This document shows, piece after piece, positions 1 through 7,064 of a stretch of 29,223 nt of DNA (positions are counted from its first letter, which is position 1; the number at the start of each line of letters is the position of its first letter). Source of the stretch: a virus. The position numbers were made by a program, and so were the translations under genes. The DNA is taken from positions 1-29,223 of the IMG/VR virus record IMGVR_UViG_3300010155_000054, one strand, 5' to 3'. The notes below the pieces were generated by a model. That model saw only the letters and a program-made list of their open reading frames with translations. It searched no databases and had not been told where the DNA came from.

Positions 1-1
1 T

Positions 2-664
2 CATCAATTTGGTGTTGCTAATAGTAACTATGCTACAACTTATGGAACTTGGGCGAAAGTCGGCGACGGTGCCAGCGGTAAACAAGTATGGATTCCGTTC
101 TCTGGAGTTGCTGCGAAAATATACGCACGAAATGATGCAACATACGCACCATGGTACGCACCAGCAGGATTCAATCGTGGTGTTGTTAACGGTGTAAATG
201 ATATTGCAGTAAGCCCGACTCAACGCCAAAGAGATCAATTGTATAGAATTGCAATTAATCCTGTTACACAATTTCCTGCTGAAGGAATAATTGTATTCGG
301 TCAAAAGACTTTACAACGAAAACCTACGGCATTTGATAGAGTTAATGTTCGTAGACTGTTCCTCGATTTAGAGAAAAGAACGCGGCAGACCTTGAAATTC
401 TTTATCTTTGAACCTAATACGTTCTTAACAAGAAATAAGGTCGTTAATACGTTAACACCTATTTTTGAAAACTGTAAGCAAACAGAAGGTGTTTATGATT
501 ATCTTATTGTTTGTGATGAAAGGAATAACCCTTCTAGTGTTATCGAACAGAATGAGCTAAGAGTAGATATTTACTTAAAGCCAGTCCGCGCTGCAGAGTT
601 TATATTAGTTAACTTTTACGCTGTTAATACAGACGTTAATTTCGAGGAGATAGTTGGACAATAA
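2..664 (+). CDS. gp18: Tail sheath protein, C-terminal part (T4 gp18-like, 5' truncated by window)
   Basis: The open frame runs in from the window edge, so only the last 220 residues are visible; the first in-frame ATG-like codon at 239 (TTG) is internal, not the start. The fragment reads through APWYAPAGFNRGVVNGV, then SPTQRQRDQLYRIAINPV, then IIVFGQKTLQRKPTAFDRVNVRRL and ends with a beta-strand segment ILVNFYAVNTDVNFEE. These blocks are the hallmark of the conserved C-terminal sheath domain (Phage_sheath_1C) that forms the inner layer around the tail tube and links neighbouring subunits in contractile tails. The tail-tube gene follows 31 nt downstream, the usual sheath-tube order. No terminator is visible after the stop. 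The identity is secure; how long the missing N-terminal part is cannot be told. Confidence 0.93.
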   Translation, partial: HQFGVANSNYATTYGTWAKVGDGASGKQVWIPFSGVAAKIYARNDATYAPWYAPAGFNRGVVNGVNDIAVSPTQRQRDQLYRIAINPVTQFPAEGIIVFGQKTLQRKPTAFDRVNVRRLFLDLEKRTRQTLKFFIFEPNTFLTRNKVVNTLTPIFENCKQTEGVYDYLIVCDERNNPSSVIEQNELRVDIYLKPVRAAEFILVNFYAVNTDVNFEEIVGQ

Positions 665-678
665 GTTAAAGTAAACAT

Positions 679-698
679 TAAATAATTATAACATCATG
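679..698 (+). promoter_or_regulatory. TAAATA late-promoter-like box upstream of tail tube gene
   Basis: TAAATAATTATA lies in the 31-nt gap between sheath and tube genes; the TAAATA hexamer (679-684) ends 11 nt before the ATG. It resembles the core of the T4 late promoter (TATAAATA). The spacer is longer than in the 5-nt class seen elsewhere in the window, so a short leader of about 6 nt would be expected by T4 geometry. Inference from sequence only. Confidence 0.4.
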
Positions 699-1286
699 TC
701 AGATATTAAACAAACGATTCAAGATTTTTATAAAGTAGCTCAGACGAGAGACTTTGCTAGGGACTTTCAATTCCGAGTATTAGATGTCTCAAACAAAGGT
801 ACCCCTGTTTTTGATGAAACAGATTTAGTATACGCGACTGCTGTTGAACTACCAGGTAAAACAATTGCAACAAAAGACGTCCCGTATAACGGGTTTAATT
901 TTCGAATCCCAGGTACTGTCTCTTATAATAATAGTGATGCATTTACTATTGATTTTTATTGTGATGCTACAACGACTGCTCGTGTTGCAATGGAAAACTG
1001 GATAACTGAAACTTACGATGATAGAACAACAACCGGTGACGGTATATTACATGATGATAGTAGAGTTACATTAGTACAATTAGATACTAATTTTGAACCA
1101 ATGCGTACATATAAGTTACATGGCGTGTTTCCTACAGATTGTGGCAATATAGCATATTCTATGTCAGGTGATGGTGAGGTCGCGACTGTTACAGTAACTA
1201 TGGCTTATCAATTCTTTAGAAGGGACGAGACTATAGGTAAAGTAGGTAACGCAATTGGTAAACTCGCTGGTGCTCTCGCACCGTAA
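696..1286 (+). CDS. gp19: Tail tube protein (T4 gp19-like)
   Basis: This 196-residue protein should stack as hexameric rings to form the inner tube of the contractile tail. Recognisable features are the N-terminal ARDFQFRVLDV strand, the VELPGKTIATKDVPYNGFNFRIPG loop/strand region, an N-W-containing helix (ENWITETYDD), and the C-terminal block LHGVFPTDCGNIAYSMSGDGEVATVTVTMAYQFF typical of gp19-type tubes. T4 gp19 is 163 residues, so this version is slightly long, mainly by a hydrophobic Gly/Ala tail (GKVGNAIGKLAGALAP). Start: ATG at 696 is preceded by a TAAATA box 11 nt upstream and no Shine-Dalgarno. It lies directly after the sheath gene. Confidence 0.92.
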   Translation: MSDIKQTIQDFYKVAQTRDFARDFQFRVLDVSNKGTPVFDETDLVYATAVELPGKTIATKDVPYNGFNFRIPGTVSYNNSDAFTIDFYCDATTTARVAMENWITETYDDRTTTGDGILHDDSRVTLVQLDTNFEPMRTYKLHGVFPTDCGNIAYSMSGDGEVATVTVTMAYQFFRRDETIGKVGNAIGKLAGALAP

Positions 1287-1310
1287 AGTATTTATTTGCC
1301 TTAAATACTT
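1286..1310. repeat. Perfect 9-bp inverted repeat between tail tube gene and next gene
   Basis: AAGTATTTA (1286-1294), a 7-nt loop, and TAAATACTT (1302-1310) form a perfect inverted repeat. The right arm is the conserved promoter box of the next gene, so the left arm is the same box pointing the other way. The stem is AT-rich and not followed by a T-run on either strand, so a terminator is unlikely. It could be a hairpin at the tube mRNA 3' end or a two-fold factor site. Confidence 0.6.
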
Positions 1311-1316
1311 ATATGG
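1302..1316 (+). promoter_or_regulatory. TAAATACTT-N2-ATGG promoter/start motif
   Basis: TAAATACTTATATGG: the TAAATA hexamer ends exactly 5 nt before the ATG. In T4 late promoters (TATAAATA at -13 to -6) this spacing would place +1 on the A of the start codon. The same arrangement recurs at 3479, 24134 and, on the minus strand, 10240. Confidence 0.6.
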
Positions 1317-2128
1317 ACGTACAATCTCCTCCATCTGATGTAGGCGAATTAATCACAAAATTCTATCAACTACTCACAAGGTACGAGACTTTCCCTGCCG
1401 CCAAAAACTTCTTTCTAGTTAAAATAGAAAGTGTCCCATCTACAATTACAGATGACAATATACGAAAGCTAGGTTTTGGTCGAGTAACCTCAAGAGGTAT
1501 TGATATAGTTAAACCTCAATTTGAACCGCTTATATCAGGTAGTGAATACACATTAATAGCAACAGGAGTTGATACAAATACTGAAAAAACAAATACTGAA
1601 TCTCAATCTGAAAAATATAAAAATGGGTTACTACCAACCGGTCCATATACAACCGGACATGAATATAATGATACAGACTTAGATATTCAATTTTTAGAAA
1701 CTAATATTAGTTTTCTCGATGGAGTCATTAGACCATGGATTCAACTATATAGCGTATATGGTAATATGCAATTAAATGAAGGTGACCCTAAACTCACAAC
1801 TAATATAGATATATTTTTCATCTCAAAACAACTACCTCCATTTGACGCAAAAATACAAAGAGATATATTAAAAGTTCATAAAGATACAATCAGGGATCCT
1901 GGCGATCAAGCTCCAGCGGTCGATCCAGTTGTCCGAAAAATATACAAATACTATGATTGTATACCTCATGAAATTACTTCAGCGGGAGTTAGTGAATATA
2001 CCGGAGATATAGATATTGGTAGTATAGCAACAAAATGGAGATTTTCTAAATTTGACGTAAGTACTCCTGGATTTTTGGCTTCTAATACTGAAACTGATTT
2101 CGGGTTTGCCAAACACCCGAATTTTTAA
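1313..2128 (+). CDS. Tail-tube-fold structural protein, unassigned (possible tube initiator/terminator paralogue)
   Basis: A 271-residue protein with no single diagnostic motif. Its C-terminal half looks like a tube-fold pattern: ISFLDGVIRPWIQLYSVYG (helix and strand near residue 135-155), then NIDIFFISKQ, then KIYKYYDCIPHEITS followed by EYTGDIDIGSIATKWRFSKFDV. An order of W-bearing helix, aromatic strand with a P-x-x-I turn, and a final alternating strand is what gp19/gp48/gp54-type proteins show. Position right after the tail tube supports a tail-shaft role. A central Thr/Asn/Glu-rich stretch (about residues 87-105) is probably a disordered loop. Start ATG 1313 is fixed by the TAAATA-5 nt-ATGG motif. 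The assignment to a fold is inference; a precise T4 counterpart is not claimed. Confidence 0.55.
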   Translation: MDVQSPPSDVGELITKFYQLLTRYETFPAAKNFFLVKIESVPSTITDDNIRKLGFGRVTSRGIDIVKPQFEPLISGSEYTLIATGVDTNTEKTNTESQSEKYKNGLLPTGPYTTGHEYNDTDLDIQFLETNISFLDGVIRPWIQLYSVYGNMQLNEGDPKLTTNIDIFFISKQLPPFDAKIQRDILKVHKDTIRDPGDQAPAVDPVVRKIYKYYDCIPHEITSAGVSEYTGDIDIGSIATKWRFSKFDVSTPGFLASNTETDFGFAKHPNF

Positions 2129-2132
2129 AATC

Positions 2133-2822
2133 GTGATAAGTTATAATGATATAATCAAAATATCAACATTACATAATAATAAACAACACGACGAATTATT
2201 AGAATTTATTATTACTAAATTTCCTCATACAAATATTCTTGATTTATTACATAAAATAAAACAAGAACGATTTCTACACGATACAGACGCCATCAAATTT
2301 AATTATAATAAAAAAGAATTAGTAATTTATAAAGACAGTTTTTTAACTGAATTACCTGAATATTCAGAAGAACAAGTTATTGTAGATGATATTACTTTAA
2401 CTATAGGTTATCCAGCTGGAGATTTTTATAGTACGGCTGCTTTTATAAAAGAAATACAATACGAAGACACAATTTTAAAAATTGATAAAACTAATTATCA
2501 TGATATACCAATATCACTTATTAATAAATGTAATAAATATATAGAAAAATACTTAAATAAGCTAAATAAAAGCTACTTATATTTCGTTAACAAGGAATAC
2601 AGTTGTGGATTTTTATACTGTGAAGAGATAATTACTCATATAATACAATTATGTTTCGTACATGATGTAAATATATTATTAGAAGAACAATTATGCTTAA
2701 TGTCTCATAGCGGGTTTAATTATACAGATTTCAATCTCATTACATATGATCAATTCCGAAAATATGCAAAAATATATGTTAAGCAAGCAAAAAGAGAACA
2801 AGCACAATATAAACAAAAATGA
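2133..2822 (+). CDS. Unassigned small structural/assembly protein (position of gp51 or tail chaperone)
   Basis: About 229 residues, rich in Ile, Lys, Asn and Tyr, with no recognised motif and no membrane segment. There is no in-frame ATG near the 5' end: the choices are GTG at 2133, 4 nt after the preceding stop, or TTG at 2106 inside the previous gene. I prefer GTG 2133 because most junctions here are tight and without overlap of 20 nt or more. The C-terminus is lysine-rich (YVKQAKREQAQYKQK) and its stop overlaps the next start by ATGA, so the two products are likely made in fixed ratio. Lying between the tube and tape-measure genes it could be an assembly chaperone (T4 gp51 is adjacent to gp26), but sequence similarity is not visible. 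Confidence 0.6.
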   Translation: MISYNDIIKISTLHNNKQHDELLEFIITKFPHTNILDLLHKIKQERFLHDTDAIKFNYNKKELVIYKDSFLTELPEYSEEQVIVDDITLTIGYPAGDFYSTAAFIKEIQYEDTILKIDKTNYHDIPISLINKCNKYIEKYLNKLNKSYLYFVNKEYSCGFLYCEEIITHIIQLCFVHDVNILLEEQLCLMSHSGFNYTDFNLITYDQFRKYAKIYVKQAKREQAQYKQK

Positions 2823-3466
2823 GTAATATTCTAACTAAATTTAAAGAGTTATATACTCAAAAAATAACTCTACCAGATGGCGGTGAAATTGAAATATCGC
2901 AAATTAATATTGATTTTCAAGATAAATTATTACGTAAAGTAAAAAAAGCTGATGGAGACGTACATGCTGTATTACTTTATATTCTTCATATTAGTAATTA
3001 TATGTCAGATAAAACGAAGAAAGATCTTACATATAAAGATAAATTATACGTACTTCAACACTGGAGAAATAATATTGTTGACAAGCCTACGGATCATGAT
3101 TTAAATTCATCAATATTAGAAAGCGAACCATATAAAGCTAAAATTGGTACTGCAGATGTAGAAATAGGATTTAAACTACCACAATTAAAATATGAATTAG
3201 ATTTATTACAATATCTTAATAAGAGAAAAGAACCTGCGGAAACAGATTTAATATTTTATGATACTTTTAGATTTATAAATTACCTAAAAATAGGTGCAAC
3301 AACCTATAATATAGACGATATTACTAATAACGATCTTCATGAATTATTTTTATTATTTGATCCTAATATGTTAACTCCCTTAGCAGAGCACATTTCAACA
3401 AACCTACAAGATCTCAATAACATGAGAATATATGAAGCAGACTATTCTAATTTCCTTGATGTATAA
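2819..3466 (+). CDS. Baseplate hub/assembly protein of the T4_baseplate (gp26-like) family, tentative
   Basis: A 215-residue protein. The N-terminal half has the layout of the T4_baseplate family: a short strand with TLPDGGEIEISQIN, then an acidic/basic helix (DFQDKLLRKVKKADGD), a helical middle, and LTYKDKLYVLQHWRNNIV around residues 69-86, which matches the family's D-x-x-Y-L-x-x-x-R helix. T4 gp26 is 208 residues, similar in length. It starts by ATGA overlap with the upstream gene and precedes the tape-measure-like gene. Together the pair 2133/2819 resembles the T4 26-51 neighbours in position. The family call is by pattern only and could be wrong; a tail-assembly chaperone is the main alternative. 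Confidence 0.5.
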   Translation: MSNILTKFKELYTQKITLPDGGEIEISQINIDFQDKLLRKVKKADGDVHAVLLYILHISNYMSDKTKKDLTYKDKLYVLQHWRNNIVDKPTDHDLNSSILESEPYKAKIGTADVEIGFKLPQLKYELDLLQYLNKRKEPAETDLIFYDTFRFINYLKIGATTYNIDDITNNDLHELFLLFDPNMLTPLAEHISTNLQDLNNMRIYEADYSNFLDV

Positions 3467-3467
3467 T

Positions 3468-3482
3468 TAAATACTTACATGG
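3468..3482 (+). promoter_or_regulatory. TAAATACTT-N2-ATGG promoter/start motif
   Basis: TAAATACTTACATGG directly after the stop of the previous gene. TAAATA occupies 3468-3473 and the spacer CTTAC is 5 nt, so a T4-type late promoter would start transcription on the A of ATG at 3479. Confidence 0.6.
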
Positions 3483-5362
3483 AGTTAGGCGAGCAGCTTT
3501 TAACTGATATAAAAAAGAGCTTAGGTAACCTGGAGGTAAAAGTCGAGGAATTTACTGGTGATGAAAAATCTATTAAAAAGTCTCCTCTTAAAGTGTTCAC
3601 TACGTCAATTGACGACTTATCTGAAGCAGTTAAAAAATTAACAGAATCTTCTGCAGCTTCTCCCTCAGAAGCGACTATTACCTCTTTAGATAAAAGTGTT
3701 GCCTCTCTAGATCGAATTTTAAAAGATTATGGTACACACGTATCAACACATAAAAAAAGTTTAGATGACCATATAAAAGCATTAGAGGGAGCAACTGGAG
3801 ATTCAGATGGCGCCGGCGGTGGTGTTCGAAGATTATCTGGCGCTACTAGAGAACGAGGTCTTACGACAGACATCATAAAAGGAACTCTTATAACATCTAT
3901 AATTATAGGAGCATTTAAAAAATTAATGAGTCCAATAATGGCACCTATTCGTGCAATTAAAGATTCTAGTTTATTTTATCCTGCTCTGTTTTTCGCATTA
4001 TTCGGAGATGTACTAGAAGAAGGGTTTAAAGGGATAACTGACAGGTTAAGACAATGGCTAGATCCCACTGGAAGCTCTTGGTGGGACGAACTGCTAGGAA
4101 CTGGTATATTTGCTGTTGGTTGGTGGTCAAAGATTCCCGGGCTGATGCCTATAGGAATTCTAATAGGGTTCTTAGATCAACTTATGAATATCATAACCGG
4201 GGATTACCATTGGGCAATAAAACTTATAACGGCAATTAGTACACTTGTTATGTCTGGTTTTGCGATTAAGACCGCATATGGGATACTAAAAAAGGTATTT
4301 TATGATTGGCCGAAATGGTTAATTGCAGCGTGGCCACATTTTGCGGCCAAGTCGATGAAGGTACTCAAGGCAATTAAAAGCTTTTTTACATTTGGCTGGC
4401 TGACAAAATTATTTGCAGCCGGGGAATTTTTTGGTGCAGGAGGTGCGTTCCGTACCTTCTTCAAGTTCGGTTGGTTGACAAAATTATTTAAAGCGGGTAG
4501 TTTTTTTGGTAGAGGTGGCGCTATCGCAAAATTAATTATGAAAATTCCCGGTATAACAACTATTATAACTGCCGCGGTCGGAGCCATAACAGCCTTCACA
4601 ACGGCAATCGCCGGGCTGGTAGCATTTTTTATGACATATGTAAATATGTTCCGGGAACAAGTAAAAGCTGAGCAAGAAGCAGAAGGATTAAAAGAGGGAT
4701 TCGTAACAGAATCATATCGACTCAGGGATAAGAAACACCTGCAAAGAATGAGAGAAGGCGGGCGTTTCTCAGACGCCGAACTCGACGAGATGTCGCAACT
4801 TCAAAAAGATACAGCAAGACTTAGAGCGCTAGGTAATCGTCGGCATTCAGCGGGTAGAGTATATGAAGAAATGACTTGGTGGCAAAAATTTAAGGACCAA
4901 GGCGGCCCGCTCGGATGGGTTTGGCCTGATGGTTATAATTCAGCATTATCAGACCAAGAGGAAGAAGAGTATCAAGATTTGAGAGCATCTGAAGCAAAGA
5001 GTCGTGAGAGATATCACGAGCTTAAAAACCAACAAATAAACTTACAAACTAATAAAGAAGCAGGATATGATCTCCATAAACAGTTAAACCATCGAAATAT
5101 TGCCGAATCAATATTAAATCCAAACACTGTTGTTGGAATAGATCAAGCTTTAATAACACGAGAATATAAAGATGGGACGCTTGAAGCCTTAAGAACAATG
5201 GTAACTGAACTACAAACATCTGGAAAATCAATAGAGGTTCAAACAGAATTATTAGAGAAATTCTTACAGAGTGAAGGACTCCGGAAGCCAGGCGCTACTA
5301 TAATTGTTCAACCACCAGCAGATACAACTGACGACAGTGTATCTCATAAATATACAGAGTAA
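3479..5362 (+). CDS. Tape-measure-like tail protein with membrane helices
   Basis: 627 residues with three zones. Residues 1-105 are charged and helical (coiled-coil-like KKLTESS, LDKSVASLDRILKDY). Residues 130-390 are hydrophobic, with likely membrane or amphipathic segments near 131-147, 164-178, 205-235, 247-270 and 355-388. Residues 390-610 are charged helices again. A 25-residue tandem repeat lies at 302-351 (unit core FGWLTKLF-x-AG-x-FFG). This layout, together with its place between tube and baseplate-initiator genes, fits a tape measure (T4 gp29 is 590 residues) that sets tail length and enters the host envelope on infection. There is no lysozyme or peptidase motif. The DNA of the hydrophobic zone is visibly richer in GC than its neighbours. 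Start is set by the upstream TAAATA motif. Confidence 0.65.
   Translation: MELGEQLLTDIKKSLGNLEVKVEEFTGDEKSIKKSPLKVFTTSIDDLSEAVKKLTESSAASPSEATITSLDKSVASLDRILKDYGTHVSTHKKSLDDHIKALEGATGDSDGAGGGVRRLSGATRERGLTTDIIKGTLITSIIIGAFKKLMSPIMAPIRAIKDSSLFYPALFFALFGDVLEEGFKGITDRLRQWLDPTGSSWWDELLGTGIFAVGWWSKIPGLMPIGILIGFLDQLMNIITGDYHWAIKLITAISTLVMSGFAIKTAYGILKKVFYDWPKWLIAAWPHFAAKSMKVLKAIKSFFTFGWLTKLFAAGEFFGAGGAFRTFFKFGWLTKLFKAGSFFGRGGAIAKLIMKIPGITTIITAAVGAITAFTTAIAGLVAFFMTYVNMFREQVKAEQEAEGLKEGFVTESYRLRDKKHLQRMREGGRFSDAELDEMSQLQKDTARLRALGNRRHSAGRVYEEMTWWQKFKDQGGPLGWVWPDGYNSALSDQEEEEYQDLRASEAKSRERYHELKNQQINLQTNKEAGYDLHKQLNHRNIAESILNPNTVVGIDQALITREYKDGTLEALRTMVTELQTSGKSIEVQTELLEKFLQSEGLRKPGATIIVQPPADTTDDSVSHKYTE
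4382..4531 (+). repeat. Two-copy 75-bp in-frame tandem repeat inside tape-measure-like gene
   Basis: Units 4382-4456 and 4457-4531 abut exactly and encode 25 residues each; 18 of 25 residues are identical. The shared core is FGWLTKLF-x-AG-x-FFG-x-GGA. Many third codon positions differ (GGC/GGT, CTG/TTG), so the duplication is not recent and the protein sequence has been kept under selection. Confidence 0.85.
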
Positions 5363-5376
5363 AAATACAATTATGG
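5362..5376 (+). promoter_or_regulatory. Variant AAAATA-N5-ATGG promoter/start motif
   Basis: AAAATACAATTATGG overlaps the stop codon of the preceding gene. The last A of AAAATA (5367) is 5 nt before ATG 5373, the same geometry as the TAAATACTT class but with one change in the hexamer. It supports 5373 rather than the upstream TTG at 5304 as the start. Confidence 0.4.
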
Positions 5377-6710
5377 ATTCAAACAAGCAAAACTTTTTAT
5401 TTAAATTCGGTGAAATAAAATGCTCCGACACCGGTACTCCTCAAAAAGGAGTCGAGAAAGTAGAGAACCCGGAAACCTCAAAGCCGTTGGTCTTGCCAGA
5501 GTCCATGGGAGCTGGGCAACCGAACGTGACCGCGGCCGTCGACTCGATAGGCGAAACAATGAAAACAATGCAAGAGTCAGCACATCGAGGACCTGATTGC
5601 CTACCGCTTAGTGAAGGTCATAGGACTGATATAAATATTGTACAAGATTTTCCATGGACAAAAACATCAATACGAAGTCCAATACTTCAACATACCCCTA
5701 CTATAACTCTAGAAGAATTAACAGTATCAAGTCCTGCTTTTTTTAATAATATTATATTAATAACTGATCAATTTATTACACCCGGGTCCGGGTCTGGAGA
5801 CAACTTCACCGCCGCCGGTACCGGGAAAGTTTTGCAGCAAATAGCTGCCTCAATCGGCGAGGCGTCGAAACAGGACAACCCGAACTATGATCCAACTCAA
5901 GCGGATACTGAGTCAAACCCTCCGACGATTGATACATGGAAGGGTGTACCAAAACTATTAAAAACAGGTGTAAAGAACGCACTTAATGGTATAAGTTTTG
6001 TTCGAGACATGGCGGTTCGTTTAAAACAAGTTGGGTATGGTGTAAATCCGGTATCGAATGCACCGCCTCATCTTAAAAATTATGAACCAATGTACGGTAT
6101 TAGACCTACAAACTTTATGTATAGACTACCGTATATGGCGGATAGTATAAGAGAAATATCTAATAGCTGGAGTACCGATAGTAGTATTGTAGGAGGCCAT
6201 CTTGATTTAATGAAAAAAATTACTTCATTAGTTTCGCCTGGAGTAGGTATAGATTTATCAAAAACATTTGACTTTCCAGATTCCGGACCATCATACGAAA
6301 TAAATTTTTATTTAGACAACCAAGGATCTAGTAATGATTGGAAAAGAAATTTTAGATTTATATATTTACTATTATATCAAAACCTACCTAACAAACTAAC
6401 TAGAACCGCCTTAACTCCACCAGTTATATATAGAGCGAATTTACCGGGTGTATTTAGTTTTTATTGGAGTTTTTTAAGTAATATAGCTGTAAAATTTATG
6501 GGTAATAGACGGACGGCATTCTTAAAAGTTGGTGCGACTGATCCAAACGAATCAGAAATAGTTATACCTGAAGGATATGAGATAAAATTAACATTAACCA
6601 GCTTAACACCAGAGACAAGAAATTTGATGTATAATGCATTAGGAGGAAATGTAACTTCTAGTATTGACAATTCTCCTGTGCTTCCAGATTTAAATTTACC
6701 TAATATGTAA
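5373..6710 (+). CDS. Baseplate tail-tube cap/initiator (T4 gp48/gp54-like)
   Basis: 445 residues. The C-terminal third carries a tube-like pattern: YEINFYLDNQ (strand), then a W-containing helix DWKRNFRFIYLLLYQNLPNK, PVIYRANLPG, VKFMGNRRTAF, and last IPEGYEIKLTLTSLTPETR. This is how T4 gp48/gp54 end (strand, I-x-x-Y helix, P-x-V/P-x-I strand, then P-x-x-Y/F-x-x-x-L-x-x-x). Such proteins cap the baseplate hub and start tube polymerisation. T4 gp48 is 364 and gp54 320 residues; the extra length is an N-terminal 120-residue region and Gly/Ser/Ala-rich linkers. Two of these linkers are GC-rich islands (about residues 18-63 and 137-176). ATG 5373 is chosen over TTG 5304, which would overlap the tape-measure gene by 59 nt. 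Which of gp48/gp54 it equals is not decidable by eye. Confidence 0.65.
   Translation: MDSNKQNFLFKFGEIKCSDTGTPQKGVEKVENPETSKPLVLPESMGAGQPNVTAAVDSIGETMKTMQESAHRGPDCLPLSEGHRTDINIVQDFPWTKTSIRSPILQHTPTITLEELTVSSPAFFNNIILITDQFITPGSGSGDNFTAAGTGKVLQQIAASIGEASKQDNPNYDPTQADTESNPPTIDTWKGVPKLLKTGVKNALNGISFVRDMAVRLKQVGYGVNPVSNAPPHLKNYEPMYGIRPTNFMYRLPYMADSIREISNSWSTDSSIVGGHLDLMKKITSLVSPGVGIDLSKTFDFPDSGPSYEINFYLDNQGSSNDWKRNFRFIYLLLYQNLPNKLTRTALTPPVIYRANLPGVFSFYWSFLSNIAVKFMGNRRTAFLKVGATDPNESEIVIPEGYEIKLTLTSLTPETRNLMYNALGGNVTSSIDNSPVLPDLNLPNM
5423..5560. other. GC-rich in-frame island 1 (gp48-like gene)
   Basis: The line 5461-5520 is 34/60 GC (57%) against 13/60 (22%) at 5701-5760 in the same gene. Codons shift to CCG, GCC, GTC, GAC and TCG. 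The encoded stretch is a Pro/Ala/Gly/Glu-rich linker. Confidence 0.75.
5781..5900. other. GC-rich in-frame island 2 (gp48-like gene)
   Basis: 5781-5820 is 28/40 GC (70%). The segment begins with CCCGGGTCCGGG and encodes a Gly/Ser/Ala/Thr linker (TPGSGSGDNFTAAGTG) and a short helix. AT-rich coding resumes by about 5900. Confidence 0.75.
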
Positions 6711-6713
6711 AAT

Positions 6714-7064
6714 ATGATTACTGATATACAAAAAACTAGAAACGATTCTCTTGATGATACTAGATATGAAAATATATTTAATCTAGCAAAAGCTGATAAG
6801 TATTTTTTTTACAATATCATTAAAAAAGTAAGTTTTCCAGATACATTAGATGATGAAGTATTTTATCATGTACAAATTACAAGTAAAATGCCATGGACGA
6901 CTTTTGCTCATCAAATTTATGGAGATCAAAATTTATGGTGGTTAATATGTATATTAAACAATATACAAAACCCTATACATAATCCTCAATTAGGTCGATC
7001 ATATAAAGTTATTGAACCTTCGTTTATAAGTCAAATCTTACGAGAAATAAACATACAATCATGA
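6714..7064 (+). CDS. gp53: Baseplate wedge protein gp53-like
   Basis: 116 residues. The diagnostic part is residues 61-87, WTTFAHQIYGDQNLWWLICILN followed by NIQNP, the LysM-like block (W-x-x-[LIF]-A-x-x-[LI]-Y-G-[DN]-x-x-L-WW-x-[LI]-x-x-x-N) of T4 gp53-type wedge proteins, followed by a GRSYKVIEPSF strand. In T4 gp53 joins the wedge complex with gp25 and gp6, and both partners are encoded further downstream here. The protein is shorter than T4 gp53 (196 residues), lacking most of the C-terminal part. The start is 3 nt after the previous stop and its own stop overlaps the next start as ATGA. No Shine-Dalgarno. Confidence 0.75.
   Translation: MITDIQKTRNDSLDDTRYENIFNLAKADKYFFYNIIKKVSFPDTLDDEVFYHVQITSKMPWTTFAHQIYGDQNLWWLICILNNIQNPIHNPQLGRSYKVIEPSFISQILREINIQS

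Noticed and set aside
9-197. Open frame of 62 codons at the start of the window
   Set aside because: It overlaps the sheath frame that runs in from the edge with clear gp18 motifs; this is a shadow frame.
4300-4599. Minus-strand open frame of 99 codons within the tape-measure-like gene
   Set aside because: Lies opposite the tandem-repeat and hydrophobic zone; its Pro/Ala/Asn composition mirrors the plus-strand codons and it has no promoter-like box.
5304-5372. TTG start adding 23 residues to the gp48-like protein
   Set aside because: It would overlap the tape-measure gene by 59 nt, and ATG 5373 has the conserved 5-nt spaced AAAATA motif.
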